Positions 22,453 through 36,002 of a stretch of DNA of 64,000 nt are shown here, piece by piece. The first letter of the stretch is position 1, and each line of letters begins with the position of its first letter. The notes below the pieces were generated by a model. It saw only the letters and a list, made by a program, of their open reading frames with translations. It was not told where the DNA came from and ran no database searches. A program made the translations under genes and the position numbers. Origin of the DNA: Theobroma cacao (Eukaryota; Streptophyta; Magnoliopsida; Malvales; Malvaceae); the NCBI RefSeq assembly GCF_000208745.1, contig NC_030855.1, positions 22,845,748 through 22,909,747 on the forward strand, written 5' to 3'.

Positions 22453-24671
22453 AGAATAAAGTCCATTTGATTATTGGTTAGGTTTTAGAGTAGGGGAAAT
22501 CGGTAATTAGAGTTTCCATTTATTTATTATTGATATTTGATACACTTGATTTATGAAAAAGGGGTAGCTATAGGTGGAATTTTGGGAAAAAGGAAAAAAG
22601 GAGGCAAAGGAATCATTGAACTGGTGTGTTATTTTTTGCTGCTGATCTTTTGGTCATTGAATGGTTAAAAGAGCAGTGTTTTTCATATATTTTTGGTATG
22701 AGGTGTGGGCAATGTGAGGTTCATTAGGAGCTGCTGATGCTTTAGAGGAAAAAAGTGATTAATGTGTCACTTTTTTTTCCTCAAAAATATGTATTCTTCT
22801 TGATCTTCAAGCATTTGCTTTTTGACACCATTTTTTAATTTTATCCTTTCTGGTCATTCTTGATGTTTTACTTTGGCTCAACGTGTTGTTATCGAACTAT
22901 GCTTATTAAGAGTAAATAAAAATTTTGCAGATTTCTTGTTTAATGAATTTGGTTTACAGTATTTGTTAGTTGACACAAGTCTTGAGTCAAATAATCTTTG
23001 TTCATTTAATGAATTGTCAATGCCTCAACGGAATTCTTGACTGAAGGTTTTCCAGTACAGATATCAATGGCAAGTTGAGACAAAAAAATAAACAGTGAGC
23101 TTTCGGCTGTGACACCTACCAAGTGTCTTTTGCAACTACTGACCTAGATATTGTCTCTCATTTCTACCTACGCCTGCAGCTGTCTCCAATTCTTGAATTG
23201 TCCTCATACCACATATAGCTGTTGATCTTTTGCTTGTTTTTTTCCCACAAGTGGCCAGTGTTTAGGCTCAAAAACTAGGATCTTTTCCAGAACCCTTTCT
23301 CAATCCAACCACTTGAGCTGAGTTGAAGTTGCCAATGTTTCTTTATATGCATTGCAAGCTCTGAGTCACAGAGTGCAGGAAATTGTTGTTTGCTTCATAT
23401 AGTGCTGATGGGAAAGGTAATTATCTTTAGTATGTGGGCACACCTTCTAGACAATCTTCTCTCCTATTTGAACTTGGAGATAATGACAACAGCCAAGTTG
23501 TTGGTGGTGTATGAATTTCTACATGTTAAATTATAGGGATGGAGAATGATGATACATTATGACAGATCCAACTGTATGGTTTCTGTAATAGTTTGATGGT
23601 TGGATCCTAGCTGCTGGTTTAGCTGTGTTCTGGCTTGATTAGGTCCTTTATTTTGAAGTTCCATGCTCCTTTTAGCATTCACAATGGACCACACCATGTG
23701 GATGGATGGCAGAGCCAACAAACGTGGTCAGGTTGCAAAGATTTTCCCTTTACTAGTAAGTTTAAGATTGTACTTCCCTATAGCACTGTCCCTCTAGCAC
23801 TTCTAATTAAAGTTTCTGATCTGATGTAGGAAATAACATATGCAGCCATGCCTTACTTTATGGCGAGCTTTTGTTTATAAATTGTCAGGACAAATACAAA
23901 TCAAGAAAGCTCTTGGGAAAGGCATGATAAATGGGTATGTATTGGATCCACAATCATTAAGAAAACGGATGCTCAAACCATGTTGCTCAACAAAGGAAGT
24001 GACAATAATCATGGCCACCATCCTCCCAATACTTTAATCATTTGAATTAAACTCTCTTTTTCTTCTTTAAAGGCCACTCATCTATCTTCCACTTCATTTC
24101 CTTTTTTTCAATATTTATTCATTTTGGATTAGAAAGAGACCAAGGGGTGAAGGGGGAGAAGACTCTTACTACCATTGAACCATTGTAAAAAGGTTTTTAA
24201 GAACAGTATTGCTTAGTGTTTTTTCTGGATAATCCGAGTCAAGTATGCAGGGAGTGTCTTAAAAAGACATGTGAAGCCCATACCATGACGCGACCCTGCA
24301 CCTGCAGCCTTGTTTCAATGAATCTATGAGCCCTTTACTGCTTGAATTGCAATTTTTTATTTTGAGAAATAACCTTTTTAAAAATTTTCAGACAAAGTAA
24401 CATTTTAATGTTTTTTTCTTTCTTTTAGAAGGCTTGAATCTACTTGCCAATTCCAAAGCTCTGTTATCCTATAGAATGGTTGTCTTATTGCTTTGCAGGA
24501 TTCGCTTTTCCGAATTTCCACACCTTCCCTACTAAATAAATGGAAAATTCGAATCTTTTTGTGTATTAAGTGATACAAAAGGCTGGTAATTACGAAAAAA
24601 AATCTAATTCACTAATGCTTATGTTAACCGCCAAGTCTTTTGAGTTAAGACAGCCCTGTTTGAACGCCTGG
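22453..24671. other. Intergenic region between the RLP and PPR genes
   Basis: The two genes converge on this region, so both ends are 3' UTR. The rest is non-coding with frequent stops. No exon, RNA gene or transposon signature is recognised. Confidence 0.6.
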
Positions 24672-27341
24672 TCACCAGAATCCTCTGCAAGAACAATATC
24701 CATCCTTAAAATGGTGAAATCGATTTGAATCTCTCAGGACAATTTCTCTACCAGTTTCCTTGGACATGAACTTAGCCATTTGATGACAGTCACCACATAT
24801 TCTGAGATTCTTGGTTACTCGTATTGTTTTGCTAGGTGGCAAGCTTAGTAATCCGAAAGCCATGGCTAATTTCTCACTGTGCCCACAGAGAGCCATTTCT
24901 TTTTGTATGTCATCTGCATTAATCAAAGCATATTTCGTTTTAGGGAAATAGCCTTCTCCCTTCATCTTTCTTCTTAACTTCTTTAGTAGAGATTCTATCT
25001 TCTTGGATTGTGGGTGTGAACTATCTCCAGCGACAAAGAGATTAACTTTGCCTTTTATCTCTATCCAACTGCAGCCTGGGTTCTTTCTTAAGCCCTTCCT
25101 GCCAATCCTCTCTCTCACTCTTTTCACTTCCTCCCACTTCTCTGCCTCTGCATAGATATTTGCTAAAAGTACATAATACCCAGTATTTTCTGGCTCTAGC
25201 TCAAAAACACGTTCTGCAACTCTCTCAGCTAATTTAACATCATGGTAAATCCTGCAACCACAAAGAACAGCTCCCCAGACTGTGGCATCTGGTGCTATAG
25301 GCATTCTTTCAATGAAGTGAAATGCCTTTGAAAGATTACCAGTCCGAGAAAGAAGATCTACCATACAAGCATAGTGCTCCAATTTGGGCTCAATGTTGTA
25401 ATCGTTTCTCATAATATAGAAGAATCTCCAACCTTCCTCAAGCAGTCCAGAATGACTGCAAGCATACAGTATGGAAATAAAGGAAACTTCATCAGGCTCA
25501 ATTCCTGCATCTCTCATCTCATTGAAGGTAGTAATAGCTTCATTCGCAAACCCATGCATGCCATATCCAGCAATCATTACTGTCCATGAGACTAGATCTT
25601 TTGAAGAAATCATATCAAAGAGTAATCGTGCAAGAGCCAGAACTCCACACTTAACGTAAAGGTCAACAAGTGCATTGGCAACATGTCGATCTGAAAAATA
25701 TCCATTTCTCAATATGTGACCATGAATCTCTTTTCCTCTTTCTAGAGCAGCTAAGCTGGCACAAGCAGGAAGAATACATGCCAGTGTTCTGCTGTCAGGC
25801 TTCAGTTCTTTGAGCATCGCAGCTAACATTTTAAGAGCTTCATTCGGAAGGCAATTCTTTGAGTAACCTCCAATCATGGTATTCCAAGAAATAATGTCCT
25901 TCACAGCCATCCGAGAAAAAATAGAATTTGCATCTTCCATGCTTCCACATTTAGCATACATGTCCATGAGGGCATTACACACAAATAAATTCGATTCCAC
26001 ATTATTTGCCTTTATGTAATCATGTACATCCTTGCCGTTCTCCAGTGAGCCACTTCTAGCACAAGCATGAAGAACGCTCGTGATAGCAACTACATCTAGT
26101 TTAACACCTTCCCTCTCCATTTGTTGGAGCAATCTGATAGCACCATCAGACTGACCATCCCGAGTATAACCCGCTATCATAGAAGTCCATGACACAACAT
26201 TTCTTTCACCCATCTTCTCAAAAACTCTGAGGGCACCATCCAGATCACCACATTTTGAATACATATCCAACAAAGTATTGTTAAACTTGAGTTTCCTCTC
26301 AAAACAAGCTTTTATTGCCAAAGCATGAACAGCCTTCCCCAATGAAAGAGTACCAGAATTTGCACAACCCACAAGAACAGTAACAATAGTAGCCAAATCC
26401 ACATCAATACCCAAACACAACATCTCTTTAAAGACCTCCAGCCCTTTCTCTGCAAGACCATTTGACACATAGCCACTTATCATGGAATTCCATGATATAA
26501 CATCTCTATCAATCAATTCATCAAACAGTTCAGACGCACTTTCAACTCTTTTGCCCTTGAAGTAGAAGGTAATAAGAGAGTTCACAACACTATTATAACT
26601 ACCGAAACCCAATTTTAACAAATAGCCATGAACACGTTCACCTTCTTTCAGACCTCCTGAAGCTGCTAAACACTTCAAAATACAAGAAAAAGTATAAGAG
26701 TCCACTTCAATTCCCTTTTTCATCATCATCTTGAATAAATATATACTCTCCTTAAAATCACCAAATTTTGCGCACTCATTCAGCATATAATTCCACAAAA
26801 AAACCTTCTTTTTTTCCATTTCATCAAAAATCGCCCTCCCTTCCTTTAAATCCCCACAAGTTACATAAAAGGATACAAGCTTTGAGCCCAAGACTTCATC
26901 AACTGCAACACCATTAGAATTAATAATTGAATGAACCTTTTTTCCATCCTTCAATGCTTTTAAATCAGCACAAAGCTGTAAAATTGAGCAGTAAGTTTTA
27001 GATTCAAGTTCAGAGTTTGGAGACATGGAAAGCAATTCCATGGCATTGTGAAGATTACCCAACTGACAGAATTGAAAGATTCTGGCATTATAATCTGTAA
27101 CCTGGTTATCAATGGTTTTTCCTGGTGTAGCTGAGATTTGGATGGGGGTGTAAGAGCTGAGAAATGGAGATAAAAGAGTGGTTTTTGAATTAGGTTTAGG
27201 GATGAAGCAACCATTTTGAGGTTTGAAAAAGCTTTCTTCACGGTTTTGGTTCTGATTTAGAGGAGAGAAACACAAGTTCGGTGCCGTTTTGGCCATGGAA
27301 AAACAGGGAGCCTCTGTTAAAGAAACGCGGTAACGTTTCAA
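24672..27341 (-). CDS. DOT4: DYW-class pentatricopeptide repeat protein, DOT4-type, 889 aa
   Basis: Intronless, as usual for PLS-class PPR genes. The first about 75 residues are Ser/Thr/Asn-rich with few acids, fitting a plastid transit peptide. An inner Met at residue 17 is an alternative start. Then come about fifteen PPR units in P-L-S triplets (SKLVSFYVTCGDL, ALMDMYAKCGSM, WNTMIGGYSKN), E and E+ motifs, and a DYW deaminase domain. That domain has HSE (821-823), CGDC (849-852) and a terminal CSC, the expected zinc and catalytic ligands. The protein ends in GFW rather than DYW. The family carries out C-to-U editing of organelle RNA. Arabidopsis DOT4 acts in the chloroplast and affects leaf veins. 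Identity rests on the sequence and on its neighbours, the Rho-N gene and RLP51. It is divergent to the Rho-N gene, 243 bases away. Confidence 0.93.
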   Translation of the reverse strand: MKRYRVSLTEAPCFSMAKTAPNLCFSPLNQNQNREESFFKPQNGCFIPKPNSKTTLLSPFLSSYTPIQISATPGKTIDNQVTDYNARIFQFCQLGNLHNAMELLSMSPNSELESKTYCSILQLCADLKALKDGKKVHSIINSNGVAVDEVLGSKLVSFYVTCGDLKEGRAIFDEMEKKKVFLWNYMLNECAKFGDFKESIYLFKMMMKKGIEVDSYTFSCILKCLAASGGLKEGERVHGYLLKLGFGSYNSVVNSLITFYFKGKRVESASELFDELIDRDVISWNSMISGYVSNGLAEKGLEVFKEMLCLGIDVDLATIVTVLVGCANSGTLSLGKAVHALAIKACFERKLKFNNTLLDMYSKCGDLDGALRVFEKMGERNVVSWTSMIAGYTRDGQSDGAIRLLQQMEREGVKLDVVAITSVLHACARSGSLENGKDVHDYIKANNVESNLFVCNALMDMYAKCGSMEDANSIFSRMAVKDIISWNTMIGGYSKNCLPNEALKMLAAMLKELKPDSRTLACILPACASLAALERGKEIHGHILRNGYFSDRHVANALVDLYVKCGVLALARLLFDMISSKDLVSWTVMIAGYGMHGFANEAITTFNEMRDAGIEPDEVSFISILYACSHSGLLEEGWRFFYIMRNDYNIEPKLEHYACMVDLLSRTGNLSKAFHFIERMPIAPDATVWGAVLCGCRIYHDVKLAERVAERVFELEPENTGYYVLLANIYAEAEKWEEVKRVRERIGRKGLRKNPGCSWIEIKGKVNLFVAGDSSHPQSKKIESLLKKLRRKMKGEGYFPKTKYALINADDIQKEMALCGHSEKLAMAFGLLSLPPSKTIRVTKNLRICGDCHQMAKFMSKETGREIVLRDSNRFHHFKDGYCSCRGFW

Positions 27342-27584
27342 CCATAAAAGCTAACCGTTCAATGGATTCGATTCCGGTTGCTGAGTAACGAACAGTCGAA
27401 CACTCGAAAGAAAGGGTCGGTAAAACCCTACTTTGTCGTACTCTTTTATTTCTTTGAGTCCGTCACGTGGTGTGCACGCTCCCAGAAAAAAAGTGTGGAC
27501 TAGCAATTTTTAGGAATAAAGAAAATTTAGTTTTAGCCAGTGGATCCAATTGCATGTTGAATCTGAAGGATTCGCAAGGAAAAT
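27342..27584. promoter_or_regulatory. Shared bidirectional promoter, DOT4 / Rho-N gene
   Basis: Only 243 bases separate the start codons of two divergent genes whose products both appear to be plastid RNA-related proteins. A telo-box-like TAAAACCCTA lies at about 27420. No clear TATA box is seen. Co-regulation is inferred from the arrangement alone. Confidence 0.55.
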
Positions 27585-29013
27585 ATGGCTGCTGCTGTTC
27601 TCTCCTTCCAATCTATTTCTCATTTCCATTCTTGCTTCCCTGTCAACAAGCAACTCAAGCTGAGAAAACCTGTTTTATCTCTCACAGGTAACAACTTTTG
27701 CGACGCCACATTTTTCCCTGAATCCCAATCTCTTTGTTATAGCTTTTTTGTTTTTTTGGTTGTACCTTCTGTGTTTGAGGGAGATAGATCTTCTGCATCC
27801 AAAGTTGTTCTTGTCTGGGTTCTTTTCTGTTTGAATAACGATCCCCTAATTGTAACCTTACGTTGTAGCTGTAAAGAAGTTCCTGTAAGTCCTACTCCGG
27901 GCTACTTAAGTGAATTTCACGACCTCATAAACTGGAGATTTCTAACATTCTGACATTTCAGACTGCAAATGTAGATTTGCATATTGTTCAAGACTATCTA
28001 TGATTGTTAGTTCATCTAATGTTATGCACAAAATTCTTGAAGTCTGTACCATTGTGTCTTCTCCTTCCTATGTCTTGGCTTTTGCCTTGGAAGTATGATC
28101 ATGAGTACATCAATATACTGTTGATGGAGGTCTGAAATTTTCTAAACTAGAAACTGAGGGATCATTTTTTGATGCAGCTTATTAAATTTGACAGAGATTG
28201 CAGATAAGTCTAGGCCCTTTTGCTCTCTTCAGGTAACTGTTTCAAGCATAACATCAGATGGGAACAGAAGAGGAAGCCGTCCTAGGAAAAGTTCTGCCTC
28301 AGGAAGAAAGAAGGAAGATGAAAGCAAAAAACCACCTGTTGGTAATGAAGCACCCAACTCATCTAATCAGGAAGATATAATTGCTCTGTTTAGACGGATA
28401 CAGTCTTCTATCTCCAAGGGAGAGACTGGAAGCGCTAAGGCCAAAAGTTTGAGCTCATCCAAGGATAAGTCCACAGCTGAATCAGTTTTGGATGTTCTTC
28501 GAGAATCAAGAAAGAATGTTCGAGGTAACACTGTTTGGCATCACATTCTTCCTCACTCATTTAATTTCTTGGACATGATTGCTACTACCAAGCATGCACT
28601 GATGGAAGCCTAACTTTCTTGCCATTTCGAAATGGTTACTTTCAAAACTGAAGAATTTTACGATTTTGGCAGGCATTCGATCAAATAAGGGAGGGAAGGC
28701 ATCGAGATGGAAAAGTGGCGTCCCTAAGAAAATCGAAGGGATGGGGAAAAAGGCTAATGCAGCAACACAGGATTTCAAGTTACTAAGGCCACCATCTAAT
28801 TTCGTAAAGAGGTCGCCAGTACCATATCCAACGGCCCCCAGAGTTAAGGGTCTTGAACAGAACAATGAAGTGGTGGCGACCAATGAGGGGTTAAAGTTGG
28901 CAAACATAGAGAAATTGAAACTTACAGAGTTGAAGGATCTAGCAAAAGCCAGAGGAATCAAGGGTTACTCAAGATTCAAGAAGAGTGAGCTTGTTCGACT
29001 ATTGAGGTCATAG
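27585..29013 (+). CDS. Rho-N domain protein, probably chloroplast, 254 aa
   Basis: Three exons: 27585-27687, 28204-28524, 28673-29013, phases closing. Exon 1 encodes an MAAAVLSFQS start rich in Ser, Lys and hydrophobics, fitting a plastid transit peptide. The middle is basic and low complexity (Ser, Lys, Gly) with an acidic amphipathic patch, EDIIALFRRIQSSI. The last about 35 residues form a Rho-N/SAP-like helix-turn-helix, LKLTELKDLAKARGIKGYS then KKSELVRLL. Rho-N domains bind single-stranded nucleic acid, and plant proteins such as RHON1 act in plastid RNA processing or transcription termination. From memory the best match is At4g18740. An alternative acceptor nine bases upstream (28195) keeps the frame, so residues at the exon 1/2 border are uncertain. 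Confidence 0.88.
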
Positions 29014-29505
29014 TATCCGGAGTGAAGTAACCAAGCTCTTTTACGCTTTTCCTTTTATCTGTTTGAATTAATTAACCCATTTGTAACTCCCTTGCGGCAT
29101 CACCGCTTTGACCCCCTCTCGTCAAGGAAAATTGTATCCTTCATTGCATGTACGTTGCTTTGACATTCAGCGACCGTTTATCTGCTGATTTTTCAGACAT
29201 AGCAAATACCAAATCGAAGAAACATCTCTTCAGTAAAAGAAGACATTAGCTTTCAGGAGGATCAATGGTCACAACACCCCAAGTCCAAAAATGGACTACC
29301 AAGAATACGGTTTAAAATATCTGAATAGAGAAGCATTTTCCAAATGCATATATATTAATAAAGTAACGAAACCAACAGAAAAAGTATTTAGGATTTTAAA
29401 CTCAATTATGAATATCTTCAGGAAAACAAAAACTGATACACAGAAAGGAGTCAAAATCAAGTAGCAAAACTCAAAACAACTCAACTAAGCTTGTAACTGA
29501 GATTC
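29014..29505. other. Convergent 3' ends of the Rho-N and RPL11 genes
   Basis: Short region holding the 3' UTRs of two converging genes. It is AT-rich, with candidate polyadenylation sequences on both strands. No other feature is seen. Confidence 0.6.
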
Positions 29506-30974
<1,469 letters not shown>

Positions 30975-31032
30975 GGCGAAGTGAAGGAGGTTGAGAGCAG
31001 CGGTTGAGTGACACAGGCGCAGCTGCGTGGTC

Positions 31033-31118
31033 GATGGGCGTTTAAAAGAGAGTAGTTTAGGGCTGGCTAGGGTTTTATCTCTACTCCAATTTACTACTTT
31101 GTCCTTCACTTTTGGGCC
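31033..31118 (-). promoter_or_regulatory. RPL11 promoter: telo-box and site II elements
   Basis: On the minus strand, AAAACCCTAG (31068-31077) is a telo-box, and TGGGCCCA (31113-31120, palindromic) is a site II (TGGGCY) element. This pair is the known signature of plant ribosomal protein and growth-linked promoters, bound by TRB and TCP factors. They lie 95-145 bases upstream of the start codon. Confidence 0.7.
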
Positions 31119-31154
31119 CAAAACAAATACGGGAAAATGATGAGGCAGAGTTAT

Positions 31155-31164
31155 AAAAAAAAAA
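31155..31164 (-). terminator. Pol III T-run terminator of tRNA-Glu
   Basis: Ten A residues on the plus strand read as T10 on the minus strand, starting two bases after the tRNA 3' end. A run of four or more T is the normal Pol III stop. Confidence 0.8.
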
Positions 31165-31166
31165 TT

Positions 31167-31238
31167 TCCGTTGCCGGGACTTGAACCCGGGTCTTTCGGG
31201 TGAGAGCCGAATATCCTGACCAACTAGACTACAACGGA
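31167..31238 (-). tRNA. tRNA-Glu (anticodon CUC)
   Basis: The 72-base minus-strand sequence starts TCCGTTG and ends CAACGGA, a perfect seven-pair acceptor stem. The anticodon stem TTCGG/CCGAA closes a seven-base loop CTCTCAC, giving CTC. The T arm reads CCGGG TTCAAGT CCCGG. The B box GGTTCAAGTCC is canonical and the A box TAGTCTAGTTGG fits. No intron. A T10 terminator follows. It lies 192 bases upstream of the RPL11 start codon, on the same strand, so its terminator sits next to the RPL11 promoter. Confidence 0.97.
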
Positions 31239-32692
31239 TTGTTATTTCGTTGCGGTCTTTAATTTTATTTCAACTACTACTGAAGGAAGTGCACCGGACA
31301 AACAGCAAATCTATGAATGCCTAGTAAAATTTCGGTTAACCACTTTCTTTGTCCCTGAATAATGCAACTCAAGTCTCCCCATGATGGAATTCTTCACCCT
31401 ATACATTTATATTTACTATTATCATTTTATTTATTCATACCATTGCCAAACTTGCTCCTTCCATGGTCTTTTGCTCCTGTTCTCTGCAAGTGGTATATTT
31501 AATCACTTTCTAAGGTTGTTAATGATAAGTCATAGACAAGCCTAAGAAAAATTGTGGGCTTCGTAAGATCATAGAGCAAAGCCCTTTATTTAGTTGTTGA
31601 ACCAGGTCCACTTCCTTTGAATGTCTCTTCTTTTTCTTTTATCAGAAGAAAATGCATTCAAGAAAAAGTTAACCTATTGGGGTATGCTACTCCCGCATGT
31701 AACCTTCTCAAGATCCCCCATTTGCTCAAGCATCATGCTTGCTTCTTTTAAAACTTGTGATGTGACATTATCTTTCACCCAATCTAGTGATGCTCTCATC
31801 GTTGTCGATCATCCTACCTACTTCCTTTTGGAGAGAGTTGACATAGATCAAGTCTAAGTTAGATCCGGTCTAATACCACTTTATTACGAAACCATTACCC
31901 CTTCCTAAAAAACCTAGCCTAACAAATTGTGCAATAGCCATGCTCATAAGCTTCTTAGAAAACTCTCATTGCTCGATGTGAGATTGAAGCACCCTGCCCA
32001 CTTTCTTTGAAGCGCTTTATGTAACACTTGCATAAGCCAATCCATCTTTGATTCTTAAGGTAACATCACATTTTCACTAGATTTTTGTTCTTCCTAAATT
32101 ATTTGAGAAACACAATGACTGAGCTAGTGATCATATTATCCAAAAAATTCAGAAGCAAATCGTATGTGATTGCAAACTAAGTTTCCATTATAAGATCAAA
32201 TGTGTTGACCAAATTTGCGATTACATATGTGTGTACAATGGGAATTCCCAAGATGAAATTGGCACATGCCAGATTTAGATTCAAGAAATAGTAAAAACAG
32301 GACCAAAACAACAATGAAAATGATAATAATAAAAGAAAAAAAAAAACACTTTTCCCCAGTAATGCAGCCTAAGCAATCCTTGTCTAAGCTTAAACCATTA
32401 CGCCAAGAGGCCCAATACCAAACAACACAATGCGAGCAAACGCTACTGTGGCATAGTAAACAATTGAGGCATGGAATTTTGTTTTCACGATGACAACTTT
32501 CTAAAAGTTGAAGCCTCAAGCCATTAAGCCTAGGAACTTCTATTAGGGCATTGAGAACCAGAACAACCCCTAAAATAGCTCCACTGACAAGTTATTTCAT
32601 ATCCACCCCAAATTCCGGAGGAGCACCAGCTAGACAAGCAGGCAAGAAATAGTGATGCAAAGGAAGAACCTTTAGGTCTTGTTCACACCCCG
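31239..32692. other. Intergenic region, no gene seen
   Basis: Upstream of the tRNA and downstream of the RING-CH gene stop. Several medium open frames exist on both strands, but none resembles a known protein or has splice support. The part next to 32693 is the RING-CH gene 3' UTR. Confidence 0.6.
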
Positions 32693-34570
32693 CTAAAACA
32701 TATTTACACGAAAGAACCATGGCAGTACAAAGGCTATTACCAGGCATGCCATCAGAAAGTTACAGAATGGTTGCCCACGCCAACATCCACCACCCCGATC
32801 TGAGGAGATACCACCACCACTAGTAGATCCTTGGTCATGCCAATCTTCAATAAATCTGTTATCTCTAACACCAGTGATATTTTTTGCAGTCTGTCCACAA
32901 ATTTCGCACATTCTGCAGAGTAAATTAAAGATAAGAAGGTATGTCAAGGTGAATTGCTGACATGTTCTGCTTCCAAGTTATCCCATAAGTATCAAATGTT
33001 GGTTTTGAGATACACGTAAATTCAGAATATAGAAAAAAAGGGTCGCTTCACAATTATTAATACAAATTTCACCCTAACCACTAGAAGCCTGAGCACCTAA
33101 TTAATTGAGAACTGAAGAATCAATTATTGCTGATTGGAATGCCATTAGTGGGCGAATTTAAGATTGCAACTCCAGGTGAACTCTTATACCAATTCCATCA
33201 CATATATAATAACAATTAACTTCGCTCAAACATGTTGAAAAACAAGAATATCCAAACAAACAAGGTAAACTAGAACTTCAGATTAAATACTGATCAAAGT
33301 ATACCTTTCTCATTCGTGTGTTTTCAGATTCCAAAGAGATTATTTCAAAGAGCAAAAACAATGATAATGGAGAAAACATTATTAACTCCTCTGTTCTACT
33401 TATTGTATATTATTTTTGCTCCTCATTCTGAAAGGTTAAGAGTAAATTTGGTATCCACAAAAGAAAATAGTTTCAATTAGGACTAAGAAAATTCTAGTTG
33501 GTTCTAAAACTAATTCCAAATTAGAGTGAAGGAAAATTAAAACCAAGAGTTAAGAAGCCAAAAGCTACAGATACCGTTAATACCTAACACATAATAACAT
33601 GGTACATATGCGAAGCTTAATTAAGCATCAACACGGTACATATTTTTTCTAAGACCTGTGTCAGACCCTAAAGTTTCATCTTCAAAAGAGAACATTACCT
33701 GTTTCCTTTCAGCTTAAACCATGCCTCTGCACAATGACTATGCGCAATTCCTAGCTCATCTTTGCACCCGCAACCAAGCTGAATTAGATCCATAGTAGCT
33801 GCAGTACTGAACGTAATATCCGTAGATTCAAGTGATTGCTCTGTAGTCAAATGGCAAATTCTACAAACCCTTTCGCCATCCCAACTCTCCTTATACTGTC
33901 TTCCACCACCATCACTCCCCTTTATATCTATCACACATGAGTCCTCTGCTTCAGCAACCTTCGTCTTTGGCCTTTCTGTCATTACTTTACTTGAACCCAA
34001 TCCATTGTCTTTCACTTCTAACCTATTACTTCCATCCACACATGTTGCCTCTTGGGTGTTAACCACGATAATGGTCTCAACCACAAATCTGTCAACTGAA
34101 TTATTCAAACTTCTGCTACTTCCTTGATCAACTTGACCCGTTGTTTCACCAACTCCTCCCATCTGGTTTGTCTCCTGATCAAACATTTCCCCCCCTGCTT
34201 CCCCCAACACCTCAGTTGACACCACTCCATTGTTTTTGTCTCCTAAATCCCTTTCCTCATTCTCAAGCACATTTCTATCAGCAAAACTACTTGAATGCCC
34301 ACCACTTCCCAGATCATTCTGAATCAATGGCGGACCAATTCCTCTCCCATAATCCACCTCCTGATCCTTCAACGATCCAAAGCCATCATTTTGCAATCTC
34401 ACATCTGCGTTTTCTCGACTAAAACACACATTTTCTTCAGCATTTATCACAATAACAGTCTCAGACACAACTCCATTAACGGGATTCTTGGAATCTCCAC
34501 TGACTCCTTCCTCAACTTGACTCAAATTCTCACTAGTTTCCACCCTATCACCCCTTTCCTCTTGATCCAT
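32693..34570 (-). CDS. RING-CH (RINGv) E3 ligase-like membrane protein, 363 aa
   Basis: Two exons on the minus strand: 34570-33699 and 32912-32693, joined inside codon 291. The first about 230 residues are acidic, Asn/Gly/Ser-rich and apparently disordered, with two related VxETxIVxNxxE segments near residues 35-45 and 165-175. The C4HC3 RING-CH finger follows: Cys 236 and 239, 267 and 269, His 277 with Cys 280, then Cys 293 and 296, the last pair encoded by exon 2. A single hydrophobic helix (FLMACLVIAFVLPWFF) ends the protein, so it should be tail-anchored with the finger in the cytosol. RING-CH proteins (MARCH type) are ubiquitin ligases that recruit E2 enzymes. The target is unknown. Confidence 0.88.
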
Positions 34571-35370
34571 TAATCTCAGCTAACTCAGGCAAAAAAAAGA
34601 AAACAAACCCCTCCTCCAAAATTATCAAAAGCCACAGCAATAAGCACACATGTGAGCAATCATATAATGGAGAAGACCTAATATTTTCTCCATCTTAAAA
34701 CCAAACTCGGAGACCATAGACAATGTGATCAACCCAAATCCTGAAATTAATCACTTTTCAGGTACATAAACCCCCAAAAATTCAAAAATCCATAATCACA
34801 AAAAAAAATCAACACTAATAAGAGTAATTAAGAGCTAATAAACTCCCCCAAAGTAATAAAAATCGAACCTTTGATAACTTCCAAAACAACCCAGAATCAG
34901 ATCCTTGCCTAAGTCCATTTGATCACTTCAACTTCAAGCAAAATAAAAACAAAACAAAACTTTGTCAAAGAAAAAATGTTTACTCTCATATGAGAAAACC
35001 GAAGAAATACTAAAAGAGAAAGACCTTAGCCAAAATGGGATTTATTCGGCTTAACAGAACCAGGCACTTTCTCCATTAAAATACAAATAAATTGTGAGAA
35101 TCTATATAGGCTTAAAGACAGTGAAAAAGGTTAGGTGAAGAAAGGAACTTGAAAAAATGGTATAAAAATGAAAATGGGTTGAGTGAAATTTACTTAAATA
35201 ATGACTTAAATTAGTAAAATAATATAGAGATAACACGAATAGTATTTACAACATTAATGAAAGGGATCAAGGAATTTTTAGAAGATTTTTCATTTCTGGA
35301 TACCGGGTGTTACGTAAGTAATGCTTATCTTGATGGGTTAGGCAATATTTTGGCTTCTTGAAAATTTTTT

Positions 35371-35420
35371 AATATATATATATATATATGTATATATATA
35401 TGTATATATATATATATATG
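35371..35420. repeat. TA microsatellite with TG interruptions
   Basis: About 50 bases of alternating TA, broken twice by ATG. Likely length-polymorphic. Confidence 0.85.
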
Positions 35421-36002
35421 CAAATATAAACAATAGGCGTTTTGAATGGGTAAAGGAGAAGTCTTCGTAATGGTAAAGTGAATTTTGTTTGCAGTGAGTC
35501 AAGGTGCATGTGAAGGGGATTAGACTAATCACGCGGGATCTGTGGAATTCTACTTATCGGGTTCGGGTGACCCGTATAGAACTTTGCGGATTGATTTTTT
35601 TTATTTATTTTTTAATTGGAACAATTTGTGTGCTTGTTAAGGTATATGAATGGAATCATATTTTGAATACATAATAGTAGAGTATCACTAATATTTTTAA
35701 TGAAATTATAGTTTAATTCCAAGAAATTTATCTTATTTTCCCACTCTATTAAATAAATATTAATTTGCATCAAATATTTAATTTATTGATTAGTGTATAA
35801 TCTTACTATTTATAAAGTAAAATTCGAATCCGCTCTCTCAAATTCAAAATAAAATTAAAAATATTAAAATCAAAGTGTCTTTTTCTGCGTCAAAGTATTT
35901 TTTGTATTACTATACCACACTTTTAAAGTTGTAATCCAAAATATATGCTTATTAAGTGAAGAAATATATAAAATGTAAGATTCGTAACATTCTTTCTTTT
36001 CT

